This document shows positions 56,608 through 64,000 of a stretch of DNA of 64,000 nt, one piece after another. How positions within the stretch are numbered: the stretch's first letter is position 1; every line of letters begins with the position of its first letter. Origin of the DNA: Vampirovibrionales bacterium (GTDB lineage: Bacteria; Cyanobacteriota; Vampirovibrionia; Vampirovibrionales; Vampirovibrionaceae); assembly GCA_016712355.1 (NCBI GenBank), contig JADJRF010000005.1:1922001-1986000 (forward strand), given 5' to 3'. The position numbers and the translations under genes were made by a program. The notes under the pieces are model-generated. The model saw only the letters and a program-made list of their open reading frames with translations. It was not told the DNA's origin and searched no databases.

Positions 56608-57594
56608 ATGAGATTCCTCAATGTTATTACGCAGGGACTGGCCTATGATAGCGAACGCTTATCGCGCGGGGACAAGGCGCCTGCCGATGATCGGATTCAC
56701 AGATTCTGGCAAGAGAATGGAGGAGCGCTGGTGAGCGAGGCATGTGCGCTGATTCCCGTAGATACGGCGGATCAGACCGAACGGAACGATGTCTGGTGGA
56801 TAGAGCCCCTGCTGATTTTTCTGGGCTTCACCGCGTTTGGCGTCTATGCGACGTGGGCGGCCCTTCAGGCGGACTTCTACCAGCTTCATGATCTGGCGCG
56901 CTTCGGCGCAGACGGCGTCCGGCCCTATCTCTCGCCCTTCTATTCGCCTGACCTGCCCGCGTTATTCCCGCAGGCGATGGGCTGGTTTCGCTGGTCGCCC
57001 GCGATCCTGATCATGCCGTTTCCGGCGATTTTTCGCGCGACGTGCTATTACTACCGAAAAGCTTACTACCGCTCGTTCTTCACCTCGCCGGCGGCTTGCG
57101 CCGTCAAGGCCCAGCCCAGCCCGCTGGCGGGCCTGCTGGGACGCGGCAAGGGCGCGGGCGGCTATAAGGGCGAGTCGGTTTTTCCACTGGTCATGCAGAA
57201 TCTGCACCGCTTCACGTTCTACATTGCTGCGCTGTTCGTGTTGATTCTGTCGATTGACGCCGTCTGGTCGCTGATCGGCTGGCAAGCATCTGGATCGTCA
57301 CGTCCCGGCGCGTTCCACGTCGGCGTGGGCTCGCTGGTGATGATTATTAACGCCGTTTTGCTTGGCCTGTACACGTTTTCGTGTCACTCATGGCGGCACT
57401 TGCTCGCGGGCAAGCTGGATTGCTTCTCGTGCAGCGGCTGGACCAAAACCCGCTATGACGCATGGCGCAAGCAATCCTCGCTGAACGACCATCACATGCT
57501 GCTGGCGTGGATTAGCCTGTTCTGGGTCGCCTTTACCGACCTGTATATCCGCCTGTGCGCGATGGGCGTGTGGCGCGATATCGTTCTCTTCTAA
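56608..57594 (+). CDS. sdhC: Succinate dehydrogenase membrane subunit, actinobacterial Sdh1 type
   Basis: Five TM helices, with hydrophobic segments around LLIFLGFTAFGVYATW, WSPAILIMPFPAIF, FTFYIAALFVLILSI, VGSLVMIINAVLLGLYTF and MLLAWISLFWVAFTDLYI. The YLSPFYSP motif is typical of the membrane protein encoded before sdhA-sdhB in mycobacterial Sdh1 operons. A Cys/His cluster (CHSWRH...DCFSC) follows helix 4 and may bind a metal centre. The start is uncertain: ATG 56608 or GTG 56731, the latter with GGAGGAG. A 30-codon frame at 56555 with AGAGG overlaps the ATG and could couple translation. 46 bases before sdhA. Confidence 0.82.
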   Translation: MRFLNVITQGLAYDSERLSRGDKAPADDRIHRFWQENGGALVSEACALIPVDTADQTERNDVWWIEPLLIFLGFTAFGVYATWAALQADFYQLHDLARFGADGVRPYLSPFYSPDLPALFPQAMGWFRWSPAILIMPFPAIFRATCYYYRKAYYRSFFTSPAACAVKAQPSPLAGLLGRGKGAGGYKGESVFPLVMQNLHRFTFYIAALFVLILSIDAVWSLIGWQASGSSRPGAFHVGVGSLVMIINAVLLGLYTFSCHSWRHLLAGKLDCFSCSGWTKTRYDAWRKQSSLNDHHMLLAWISLFWVAFTDLYIRLCAMGVWRDIVLF

Positions 57595-57640
57595 CCTGGC
57601 GTGTGGTTTCCAACGATAGACAGAAAAGGCGTTTGCAACG

Positions 57641-59374
57641 ATGGTTCAGAACTACGAAACCCGGTATGAGTGCCACCATCACGACGTATTAGTCGTCGGC
57701 GCTGGTGGGGCGGGCCTTCGCGCCGCCATCGAGGCTTCTGCGCAAGGCCTGTCGGTGGGACTGGTCTGTAAATCCCTGCTGGGCAAGGCCCACACCGTGA
57801 TGGCTGAAGGCGGCGTCGCGGCGGCGATGGCCAATGTCGATGGCGAAGACGGTTGGCAGACGCACTTTAAAGACACCATGCACGGCGGTAAATTCCTCAA
57901 CAACTGGCGGATGGCTCAAATCCATGCGCAGGAGTCCCCCGACCGGATTCGCGAACTGGAGCGCTGGGGCGCGGTATTTGATCGGACGGAATCCGGTAAG
58001 ATTTTGCAGCGGCCTTTTGGCGGCCACACCTATCGTCGGCTCTGTCATGTTGGCGATCACACCGGCCTTGAGCTGATTCGCACCCTGCAGGACAAGGGCG
58101 TCCACAGCGGGATGGACGTTTACATGGAAGCGACCATCACCCACCTGCTGATGGACAATGGCCGCATCGCCGGGGCCTTTGGCTACTGGCGCGAGAGCGG
58201 ACGCTTCATCGTGTTCAGCGCCAAGACCGTGATTCTTGCCACCGGCGGCATCGGAAAAGCCTACTCTGTCACCTCTAATTCGTGGGAATACACCGCAGAC
58301 GGCCATGCGGCGGCCTATCGCGTCGGCGCCGAACTCATTGACATGGAATTCGTCCAGTTCCACCCCACGGGCATGGTGTGGCCCAACGGCGTTAAGGGCC
58401 TGCTCATCACCGAAGCGGTGCGGGGCGAAGGCGGCCAGCTCACCAATAGCGAAGGTGAGCGCTTCATGAAAAACGTAGATCCTAAGCGCATGGAGCTTTC
58501 CACGCGCGACATCGTGGCGAAAGCTATCTACCGAGAGGTAAAAGAGGGACGCGGATCCCCGCATGGCGGCGTGTTCCTCGATATTTCGCATCGCGGCGCT
58601 GAGTTCATCAAAAAGAAACTGCCAGGCATGTACCGCCAGTTGCTGGAATTCGCCGATGTCGACATCACGAAAGGCCCGATGGAAGTGGGCCCGACGACCC
58701 ATTACACGATGGGCGGCCTGCGCGTAGAGGCGGATTCCGCTCAGACGACTGTCCCCGGCCTCTTCGCCTGTGGCGAAGTCGCCGCCGGGATGCACGGCGC
58801 CAACCGCCTGGGCGGCAATTCCCTGTCCGACCTGCTCGTGTTTGGCCGGCGCGCGGGCATCGGCGCGGCGGACTACATTCGCCAGAACCCCGGCGTGCCC
58901 GTCATTCGTGACGAAGACGTGGACGCAGCGGCTCGCGAGTTGATTACGCCCTTTGAACAGGAAAACGGCGAGAACCCCTACGAGCTGCACCGCGAGTTAC
59001 AGACCATGATGCAGGCCAAAGTCGGCATCGTGCGTCAGGAAGCGGACTTGCAATCGGCGCTCACCGACTTGCAGGGCCTGGCTGAGCGCGCGCGGCGCGT
59101 GTCGGTGCAGGGATCGCGTCAGTTTAACACCGCGTGGCACCTGGCGATCGACCTTGGCAGTATGATTCTCGCTTCTCAGGCTGTGGCTCATTGCGCGTTA
59201 CAGCGTCAAGAAAGCCGTGGCGGCCACACGCGACTGGATCATGAAGGCTACAACGACTATTGGGCGCGCCATAACTCGACGGTCCGACAAGAGAACGGCG
59301 ACATGCGTATTGGCGTCAGCGAACTGCCGCAAATGCCGGAAGAATTGGCCAAATTGTTTGAGGAGGCTGTGTAA
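57641..59374 (+). CDS. sdhA: Succinate dehydrogenase/fumarate reductase flavoprotein subunit
   Basis: Oxidises succinate (or reduces fumarate) with covalent FAD. 577 residues. FAD motif VVGAGGAGLRAAIEA, the His that carries FAD in GKAHTVMAEGG, substrate-site FHPTG and RGEGG, HYTMGG, the ACGEVAAGMHGANRLGGNSL block, and catalytic Arg region. Order membrane-flavoprotein-iron-sulphur and motif choice match mycobacterial Sdh1 rather than E. coli SdhCDAB. Confidence 0.95.
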   Translation: MVQNYETRYECHHHDVLVVGAGGAGLRAAIEASAQGLSVGLVCKSLLGKAHTVMAEGGVAAAMANVDGEDGWQTHFKDTMHGGKFLNNWRMAQIHAQESPDRIRELERWGAVFDRTESGKILQRPFGGHTYRRLCHVGDHTGLELIRTLQDKGVHSGMDVYMEATITHLLMDNGRIAGAFGYWRESGRFIVFSAKTVILATGGIGKAYSVTSNSWEYTADGHAAAYRVGAELIDMEFVQFHPTGMVWPNGVKGLLITEAVRGEGGQLTNSEGERFMKNVDPKRMELSTRDIVAKAIYREVKEGRGSPHGGVFLDISHRGAEFIKKKLPGMYRQLLEFADVDITKGPMEVGPTTHYTMGGLRVEADSAQTTVPGLFACGEVAAGMHGANRLGGNSLSDLLVFGRRAGIGAADYIRQNPGVPVIRDEDVDAAARELITPFEQENGENPYELHRELQTMMQAKVGIVRQEADLQSALTDLQGLAERARRVSVQGSRQFNTAWHLAIDLGSMILASQAVAHCALQRQESRGGHTRLDHEGYNDYWARHNSTVRQENGDMRIGVSELPQMPEELAKLFEEAV

Positions 59375-59379
59375 TCCTG

Positions 59380-60162
59380 ATGACACCTGAGTCTGAACTG
59401 ACCACATCCGAATCAACCCAGCCCATTGCGACGTTTCTGGTCTTTCGCGGTTCTGCGGAAGAGCCTCAGGGCTTTCAGGAGTTCAAGGTTCCTGTAGAAG
59501 AAGGCATGGTCGTACTGGACGCCGTGCATTACATCCAACAGCATTTTGCGCCTGATTTAGCCGTTCGCTGGAACTGTAAAGCCGCCAAGTGTGGCTCTTG
59601 TAGCGCCGAAGTAAACGGGAAGCCTTCTCTGATGTGCAAAACCCGTATGGATGCGCTGCCGCTGGATGAGCCCGTGCGCGTTTCGCCGTTAAAAGCCTTT
59701 CCTCTGACGCGCGATCTCGTCACCGACGTGTCGTGGAATTACGAGCAGAACAAGCGCATCACCCCTTTTACCCCCAAGGACGAGAATACGGACGCCTGGA
59801 ATGTCCGACAGGAGGACGTTGACCGGGTTCAGGAGTTTCGGCGCTGTATCGAATGCTTCCTGTGTCAGGATGTCTGCCACGTCGTGCGCGATCATGACCA
59901 GAAGGACGCCTTTGTGGGCCCGCGCTTCCTCGTTCGCCTTGCCTCGCTTGAGATGCACCCGATGGACGCCGCCGATCGCATTCCTTTTATCAAGGAGGAA
60001 GCGGGTTCTGGCTTGTGCAACATCACCAAATGCTGCACGGAAGTGTGCCCGGAGCATATCCATATCACCGATAACGCGATTATTCCGCTGAAAGAGCGGG
60101 TCGTGGATCGCTATTACGACCCGGTGCTCTGGTTCTTAAGAAAGCTTCGCGGCAAGGCGTGA
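59380..60162 (+). CDS. sdhB: Succinate dehydrogenase iron-sulphur subunit
   Basis: 260 residues, electron wire from FAD to quinone. [2Fe-2S] ligands Cys66, Cys71, Cys74 and Cys86 (CKAAKCGSC...C). [4Fe-4S] ligands Cys156, Cys159, Cys162 with Cys223. [3Fe-4S] ligands Cys166, Cys213 and Cys219. All three clusters are complete. Starts five bases after sdhA; its stop overlaps the GTG of the next gene by three bases. Confidence 0.95.
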   Translation: MTPESELTTSESTQPIATFLVFRGSAEEPQGFQEFKVPVEEGMVVLDAVHYIQQHFAPDLAVRWNCKAAKCGSCSAEVNGKPSLMCKTRMDALPLDEPVRVSPLKAFPLTRDLVTDVSWNYEQNKRITPFTPKDENTDAWNVRQEDVDRVQEFRRCIECFLCQDVCHVVRDHDQKDAFVGPRFLVRLASLEMHPMDAADRIPFIKEEAGSGLCNITKCCTEVCPEHIHITDNAIIPLKERVVDRYYDPVLWFLRKLRGKA

Positions 60163-61871
60163 GCCTGGGCAATTCCTTGAGCCTTTTAAAGCCCGGAAAA
60201 CATTTCTGGGTAATGCTTTCCCTTGTTTTTGTCGCTGCGACGCTGACGACGCTTGCGCGAACGCCTTGGGTGACCGTCGTCAATCTGGATAGCGCGATTT
60301 TCACGCTTCTGGGGCAGGCGCTGGCAGGCGGCAAGGGCTATGTGCTGCTCTCTGAGCCCGCGCCGCAGCCCTATTTTACGTTTCCGCCGCTGCTGCCGCT
60401 GCAAATCGCGCTAATCGCCAAAATTCTGGCGTGGATGGGGCTTGATAGCCCCGAAGCGCTGCAAGTCGCGGTAAAGAACTGGATTCACCTGCTATTTTAC
60501 GCCTCGATTCCCCTGTTTTATGGCTGGGCGCGGCAACGCTTCAACTTTTGGCCCGCAGTCGCCTTCACAACGCTGCTTGCGCTGAATCCGCTGATGTATC
60601 GCTACGGCGGCGCGGATATTCTGTCAGATGTTCCGTATTGGGCCCTGTCCATGGCTTCTGTCGCCGCAATGGATCGCTGGCAGGCTTGCGGCAAGCGCCG
60701 TTGGTTTGCGGCAAGCTTGCTGATGGCCGCCTGTGGCGTGTGGACGCGACAAATCGGGGTGGCGCTGGCGGCGGCGATTTGGCTGTCTCTGTCGGCGCAG
60801 CGGCGCTGGCGGGCGTTGATCGTCGCGATGCTGACGCTGGGCGCGGCTTGTGCGCTGTGGCCTGCGATAGAACATCTGTATCGACAAGCGTACCCCCTTG
60901 CCGAATCGACCCTGAATCAGGCAGGGGTTCGCGAAACGCTGGCGAAGTCTCCGGTCAAGCTTGAGTTTATCAAGCATTTCGCCGTTCAGAATCCTGTTTC
61001 ACAAGACCGGGCAGCCGTTGCGCAAGATGCAGGGCAATATATCACGCTCGCCGCCTCGCGTCTGAACGCCTATGGCCAGCGGATGGCCGGGCTGTTCGTC
61101 CCGCCGCCGCTGGACGCTTGGGCAGGGCCCTTGATCTGGCTGCTCATCGCCATTGGCTACTGGCGATCGCGCCGTAAACTAGGCGTTTTGGCCTATTATC
61201 TCCCGATTTACGGCCTGATTTTAACGGTTTATCCTTATACGACGCCGCGTTTTCTGCTCCCTGTGGCGCCATTTCTGCCAGCGCTGGCCTATAGCGCGAT
61301 TTCAGACGGGCTTGAGCTGCTGCGGAGTCGCTTTTCCAAACCAGATGACGGCCAGTGGCGCTTTCAACGGATCGCTTTGGCGTGTCTATTGGCGCTAACG
61401 CTCTTTGGCGGGCATCTGCCGCAAACCATCCGCTGGGTGCGCGCGGGCATGAAGATCAACGCCGCCCACGCCGGGCCTTCTGTCCGGACCGAAAATAGGG
61501 CCTATTACGAGGCTTTACGCTGGATTGCCGCCAATACGTCGCCCCAAACGCTGATTGTCAGCCGAAAACCCCCGGTAACGTATTATTATAGCGGCCGTCA
61601 TTCCACAGCATTCCCGTTTACAGCCCGCCCTGAGCGTTTTGCCCGCTACCTCGACGACCTCGCCGCCCGGTCGAAACCCGCCTTCTCAGCGGTTTATTTG
61701 CTGGAAGACGCCGCCTTCGGCGAGACGGCAAAAAGCGTTGGGCCCTTAAGGCGTTCTTATGGCCATCGTCTGCAATTACGGCACGCGTTTGCCTCGGGAG
61801 ATCGTCTCTGGGAGTGGCTATCCGATGCCAATTCCGCTCAAAACGCCTTACCGGTAAGACCGCGCGTGTAG
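60159..61871 (+). CDS. GT-C-fold membrane glycosyltransferase (ArnT/PMT-like)
   Basis: 570 residues with an N-terminal helix, about ten further TM helices, and a soluble C-terminal domain (about 440-570). The first periplasmic loop carries VNLDSAIFTLLGQAL, where GT-C enzymes keep a catalytic Asp. The TFPPLLPLQ and YRYGGADILSDVPYW segments are typical of ArnT/Dol-P-mannosyl-type transferases. GTG start overlaps the sdhB stop (GTGA), so it is coupled, although functionally unrelated. Substrate probably polyprenyl-phosphate sugar; acceptor unknown. Confidence 0.85.
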   Translation: MSLGNSLSLLKPGKHFWVMLSLVFVAATLTTLARTPWVTVVNLDSAIFTLLGQALAGGKGYVLLSEPAPQPYFTFPPLLPLQIALIAKILAWMGLDSPEALQVAVKNWIHLLFYASIPLFYGWARQRFNFWPAVAFTTLLALNPLMYRYGGADILSDVPYWALSMASVAAMDRWQACGKRRWFAASLLMAACGVWTRQIGVALAAAIWLSLSAQRRWRALIVAMLTLGAACALWPAIEHLYRQAYPLAESTLNQAGVRETLAKSPVKLEFIKHFAVQNPVSQDRAAVAQDAGQYITLAASRLNAYGQRMAGLFVPPPLDAWAGPLIWLLIAIGYWRSRRKLGVLAYYLPIYGLILTVYPYTTPRFLLPVAPFLPALAYSAISDGLELLRSRFSKPDDGQWRFQRIALACLLALTLFGGHLPQTIRWVRAGMKINAAHAGPSVRTENRAYYEALRWIAANTSPQTLIVSRKPPVTYYYSGRHSTAFPFTARPERFARYLDDLAARSKPAFSAVYLLEDAAFGETAKSVGPLRRSYGHRLQLRHAFASGDRLWEWLSDANSAQNALPVRPRV

Positions 61872-63521
61872 CGCGATGGCTGGCGCGTCGATTTCAAAGA
61901 CATGGAAGCGCCCCGGAGCCAGATCCACGCTCAGGTTATTGGTATCGACGATGAACTTGCTGCTTTGCCCGTAAGACGGCGCGAGATCCGCAAGTTGCTG
62001 ATTTGCGCGCAGCCCCGGAGCGCTGATCACCGCCGAGTGGCGCGCGTTGACGTCGCGATTCGCCACGATCAGCAAGGTTTTACCCTGATGATGCCGGGCA
62101 AACGAGATGATTTGCGGCGCATCCGCCCGGTTAACATCCAGCGGAATGAACAGCCCCTCGCTGATAAGGGGCAGGTAGCGCCGCCGCAGATCCAGCATCT
62201 GACGCGCGTAGCGGCCAATCTCGGGGTGAGAGCCCTGAGGGCGCGGGCGGTAGTTGAAGAGATCGAAGGGTCGCTCAAAGCCAGTCATCAAGCCATCGAC
62301 GAAGTAGGGGTTGGTCCATGGCTGAAGCGCCATCAGCCCCACGCTGAGCAGCGCCATGGGTACGCCGCCGCGCGTCATCAAACTGAAATCGTAAGGGGTG
62401 TAATACGAGCCCAGAAAGGACTTCCCGGCGCCGGTACGGCGGATCATCCCATGGCGACTGGTGAGATAGTCCATGAAGATATTGGCGTCGCGCATCTCGG
62501 GAAATTGATGGAATTCCCCGTATGTGGCGTCAAAACCCGCTTTCAGGAGCAGCTCGGGGTCGTCCGGCGCAATATTCTTAAGCGGGGAGGCGTCCTGAAT
62601 GCCGTAGCTCTCAGCAAGCCAGAGCTTCTCAGGATACTTGCGGGTGAAAAACTCCCAGAACCAAGGCGGACGCGATCGCGCGACGTCCAGACGATAGCCA
62701 TCGACGTTCAAATCGCGGGAGGTCGTCTCGAAAAAGCGGTCGTAGTAATCGACCAGGGCCTTGTTGTTCTCAAACAGCAGCATATCGCGCCACTGGCTGG
62801 GCTGAATCGGCTCATTCCGAGAGTTCCGCGCAATCAGTTCGGGATGTTTTCGCGCCAAATCGTAGGATGCAAACATAGGCACATCCAGAATCACGTGCAG
62901 ACCGCGCTGATGGGCTGCATCCACGAACTGGCGCGCCTGCTGCGCGGGCGTAAGCGGGCTGTTTGGATCGAGGTATTCCGGGTTGATGGCCAGTAAATCG
63001 CTGGGCGCATAGGGATTTCCCGCTTCTCCCATGCGCCGTTCGCGACTGGCCGGCTGAATCGGCATCACATGGAGGGTATTGACGCCCAACGCTTTGAATT
63101 CGTCCAGCCGTTCGATGGCTTTGCGAAACGTGCCAGACTCCGAGGGCTGAATGACGCCATCATGATTGGCGTCACTGGCGGCAAACGTGCGGATTAGCAG
63201 CGCGTAGACCACGGCCTCGTTGCGCATGAACATCTGCTTAAGGCGATTTTCCCACGGCAGACTGTGTGTCGTCGTCGTTGAAACCGGCGCTGCCTGCGTG
63301 AGCGGGCGATAACGCCATGCGTTCATGGCCCATGGATTGCTAAAGCCATTCGCGGCCATACCCGGAGAAGCCTGCGCAGGAAACCTTGGCGACGGAGGCG
63401 TTATCTGAGCCGGGGGCGCTGAGCCAGCCAGCAAATCCGGGCGATAAGGCGCAACGCCCGCATAGGGCGACGCCCATCCCGCCCCCGGAAATCCAGGAGA
63501 GCCGGCAGAGACAGCCCCCAC
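61848..63521 (-). CDS. GH13 alpha-amylase-family protein with altered active-site regions
   Basis: 557 residues from a GTG. A Pro/Ala-rich disordered lead (1-90) with PPSPRFPAQ, then a (beta/alpha)8 GH13 barrel. The calcium-type loop DANHDGVIQPSE (117-128) is intact, as are nucleophile Asp279 (GYRLDVA) and acid/base Glu304 (WLAESYG). Asp378 in TPYDFSL is the likely third Asp, with Tyr in place of the usual His. Region I reads DVPMFAS instead of D-V-x-N-H. It may be a trehalose/glucan-modifying enzyme or have reduced activity. Its start overlaps the upstream gene's stop by one base (TAGTG), with GGAGG upstream. No signal peptide seen. Convergent with the glycosyltransferase and overlapping it by 24 bases. 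Confidence 0.85.
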   Translation of the reverse strand: MGAVSAGSPGFPGAGWASPYAGVAPYRPDLLAGSAPPAQITPPSPRFPAQASPGMAANGFSNPWAMNAWRYRPLTQAAPVSTTTTHSLPWENRLKQMFMRNEAVVYALLIRTFAASDANHDGVIQPSESGTFRKAIERLDEFKALGVNTLHVMPIQPASRERRMGEAGNPYAPSDLLAINPEYLDPNSPLTPAQQARQFVDAAHQRGLHVILDVPMFASYDLARKHPELIARNSRNEPIQPSQWRDMLLFENNKALVDYYDRFFETTSRDLNVDGYRLDVARSRPPWFWEFFTRKYPEKLWLAESYGIQDASPLKNIAPDDPELLLKAGFDATYGEFHQFPEMRDANIFMDYLTSRHGMIRRTGAGKSFLGSYYTPYDFSLMTRGGVPMALLSVGLMALQPWTNPYFVDGLMTGFERPFDLFNYRPRPQGSHPEIGRYARQMLDLRRRYLPLISEGLFIPLDVNRADAPQIISFARHHQGKTLLIVANRDVNARHSAVISAPGLRANQQLADLAPSYGQSSKFIVDTNNLSVDLAPGRFHVFEIDAPAIALHARSYR

Positions 63522-64000
63522 TAGGGGCGTCCTCCGCTTCGAGGCTGCGTTTCACCGACCACTAGCGCGTAATAGAGAGCGGTCGCCGCTGTCAGCGCCC
63601 CGGCCATCAGCCCGAAAACGCGGCGGTTCCAAAGGAATTTGTCGAAACCGTTGCGCGTGATCGTCAGCAAATGATCCCGAATCACAGGCCCGGCCTGGTC
63701 GGACAACTCGCAAATCATCTTGTCGAGCCCCACGCCTTGCGTCGCCTGGAGTCGCGTCAGCGCCTTGGTAAAGGCGTCGGGCATCAGATCGCCCGAGGCG
63801 GCTAAATCCAGACGACCGGCGGCGACGGTTTTGAGCCAGCGCGTCGAACCAATCACGTTTAGCTGGCGATTCAGGGCCTGCGGCGTCATATCGCCTTCCA
63901 ACAGTTTCTCAAACAGCGTGGCATAGCGGCTGACGTGGCTATGCGCCTGGTGATATTCATGCAGCAAGCGCGCTTCTGCCTTGTGATACAGCTCGGGGGG
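63521..64000 (-). CDS. Hypothetical protein with C-terminal membrane anchor, 5'-truncated by window edge
   Basis: At least 159 residues; the frame is open to the right edge (PPELYHKAEARLLHEYHQ...), so the start lies outside. Mostly alpha-helical (HVSRYATLFEKLLEGDMTPQALNRQLNVIGSTRWLKTV), with one hydrophobic helix near the end (VFGLMAGALTAATALYYALVVG) and a short basic tail: a tail-anchored pattern. Coupled to the GH13 gene by a TAGTG overlap. No family recognised. Confidence 0.65.
   Translation of the reverse strand, partial: PPELYHKAEARLLHEYHQAHSHVSRYATLFEKLLEGDMTPQALNRQLNVIGSTRWLKTVAAGRLDLAASGDLMPDAFTKALTRLQATQGVGLDKMICELSDQAGPVIRDHLLTITRNGFDKFLWNRRVFGLMAGALTAATALYYALVVGETQPRSGGRP

Noticed and set aside
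1..64000. CRISPR arrays, insertion sequences, prophage or rRNA/tRNA genes
   Set aside because: No regularly spaced repeats, transposase, integrase, phage structural genes or RNA gene signatures were recognised on either strand.

Overview
This is a GC-rich bacterial chromosome segment, densely packed with housekeeping, envelope, flagellar and respiratory genes. I see no phage, insertion sequence, CRISPR array, rRNA or tRNA. The lptA-lptB-lptF run implies an outer membrane, and a near-complete flgF-to-flgL run implies a flagellum. Other markers are TrmFO beside MnmG, a fused radical-SAM protein next to RNase E/G, Flp/TadE pilus genes, and a mycobacterial-type succinate dehydrogenase. The mix fits a non-photosynthetic member of the cyanobacterial lineage (Vampirovibrionia/Melainabacteria) best. 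That placement is inference from gene content, not from a phylogeny.

Layout. 1-7.4 kb: HtrA protease (cut by the left edge), a two-helix membrane protein, trmFO, lptA, lptB and lptF, then an AT-richer orphan gene. 7.4-13.6 kb: radical-SAM fusion, rne/rng with a structured leader, and mdh. 13.6-15.3 kb (minus): an unlisted 56-residue gene, thiL, and a small GNNPF protein. 15.3-16.8 kb: about 600 bases without a clear gene, a sigma-28-like promoter, Flp pilin and TadE. 16.8-20.1 kb (minus): a large Lon-type protease with a novel membrane-anchored N-terminus. 20.3-29.0 kb: flagellar rod, ring and hook-junction genes. 29.1-33.0 kb (minus): trxB-era-DUF2993-queA. 33.3-43 kb: EAL-HDOD regulator, cca, glgC, a degenerate LigD-type polymerase domain, trpS, usp, an orphan and a CPA2 antiporter. 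43-50.9 kb: a second GNNPF protein, mnmG, then (minus) TPR protein, response regulator, histidine kinase and prepilin, then comEC. 51-56.5 kb: small hypotheticals, folP, a methyltransferase and secreted orphans. 56.6-64 kb: sdhCAB, a GT-C glycosyltransferase, a GH13 protein and a membrane protein cut by the right edge.

The most interesting signals are these: (i) the Lon-like protein whose usual N-terminal domain is replaced by a long linker with two RFG motifs and a membrane hairpin; (ii) an orphan LigD-polymerase/PrimPol domain in which all three catalytic motifs look destroyed; (iii) short GNNPF and RFG motifs recurring at the N-termini of unrelated or unknown proteins, which may be sorting or docking tags; (iv) a near-consensus flagellar sigma-28 promoter ahead of the Flp/Tad pilus genes; (v) a Cys/His cluster in the membrane subunit of succinate dehydrogenase; (vi) a ComEC whose metallo-beta-lactamase domain has lost its metal ligands; and (vii) several genes whose -10 box abuts the start codon, suggesting leaderless mRNAs.
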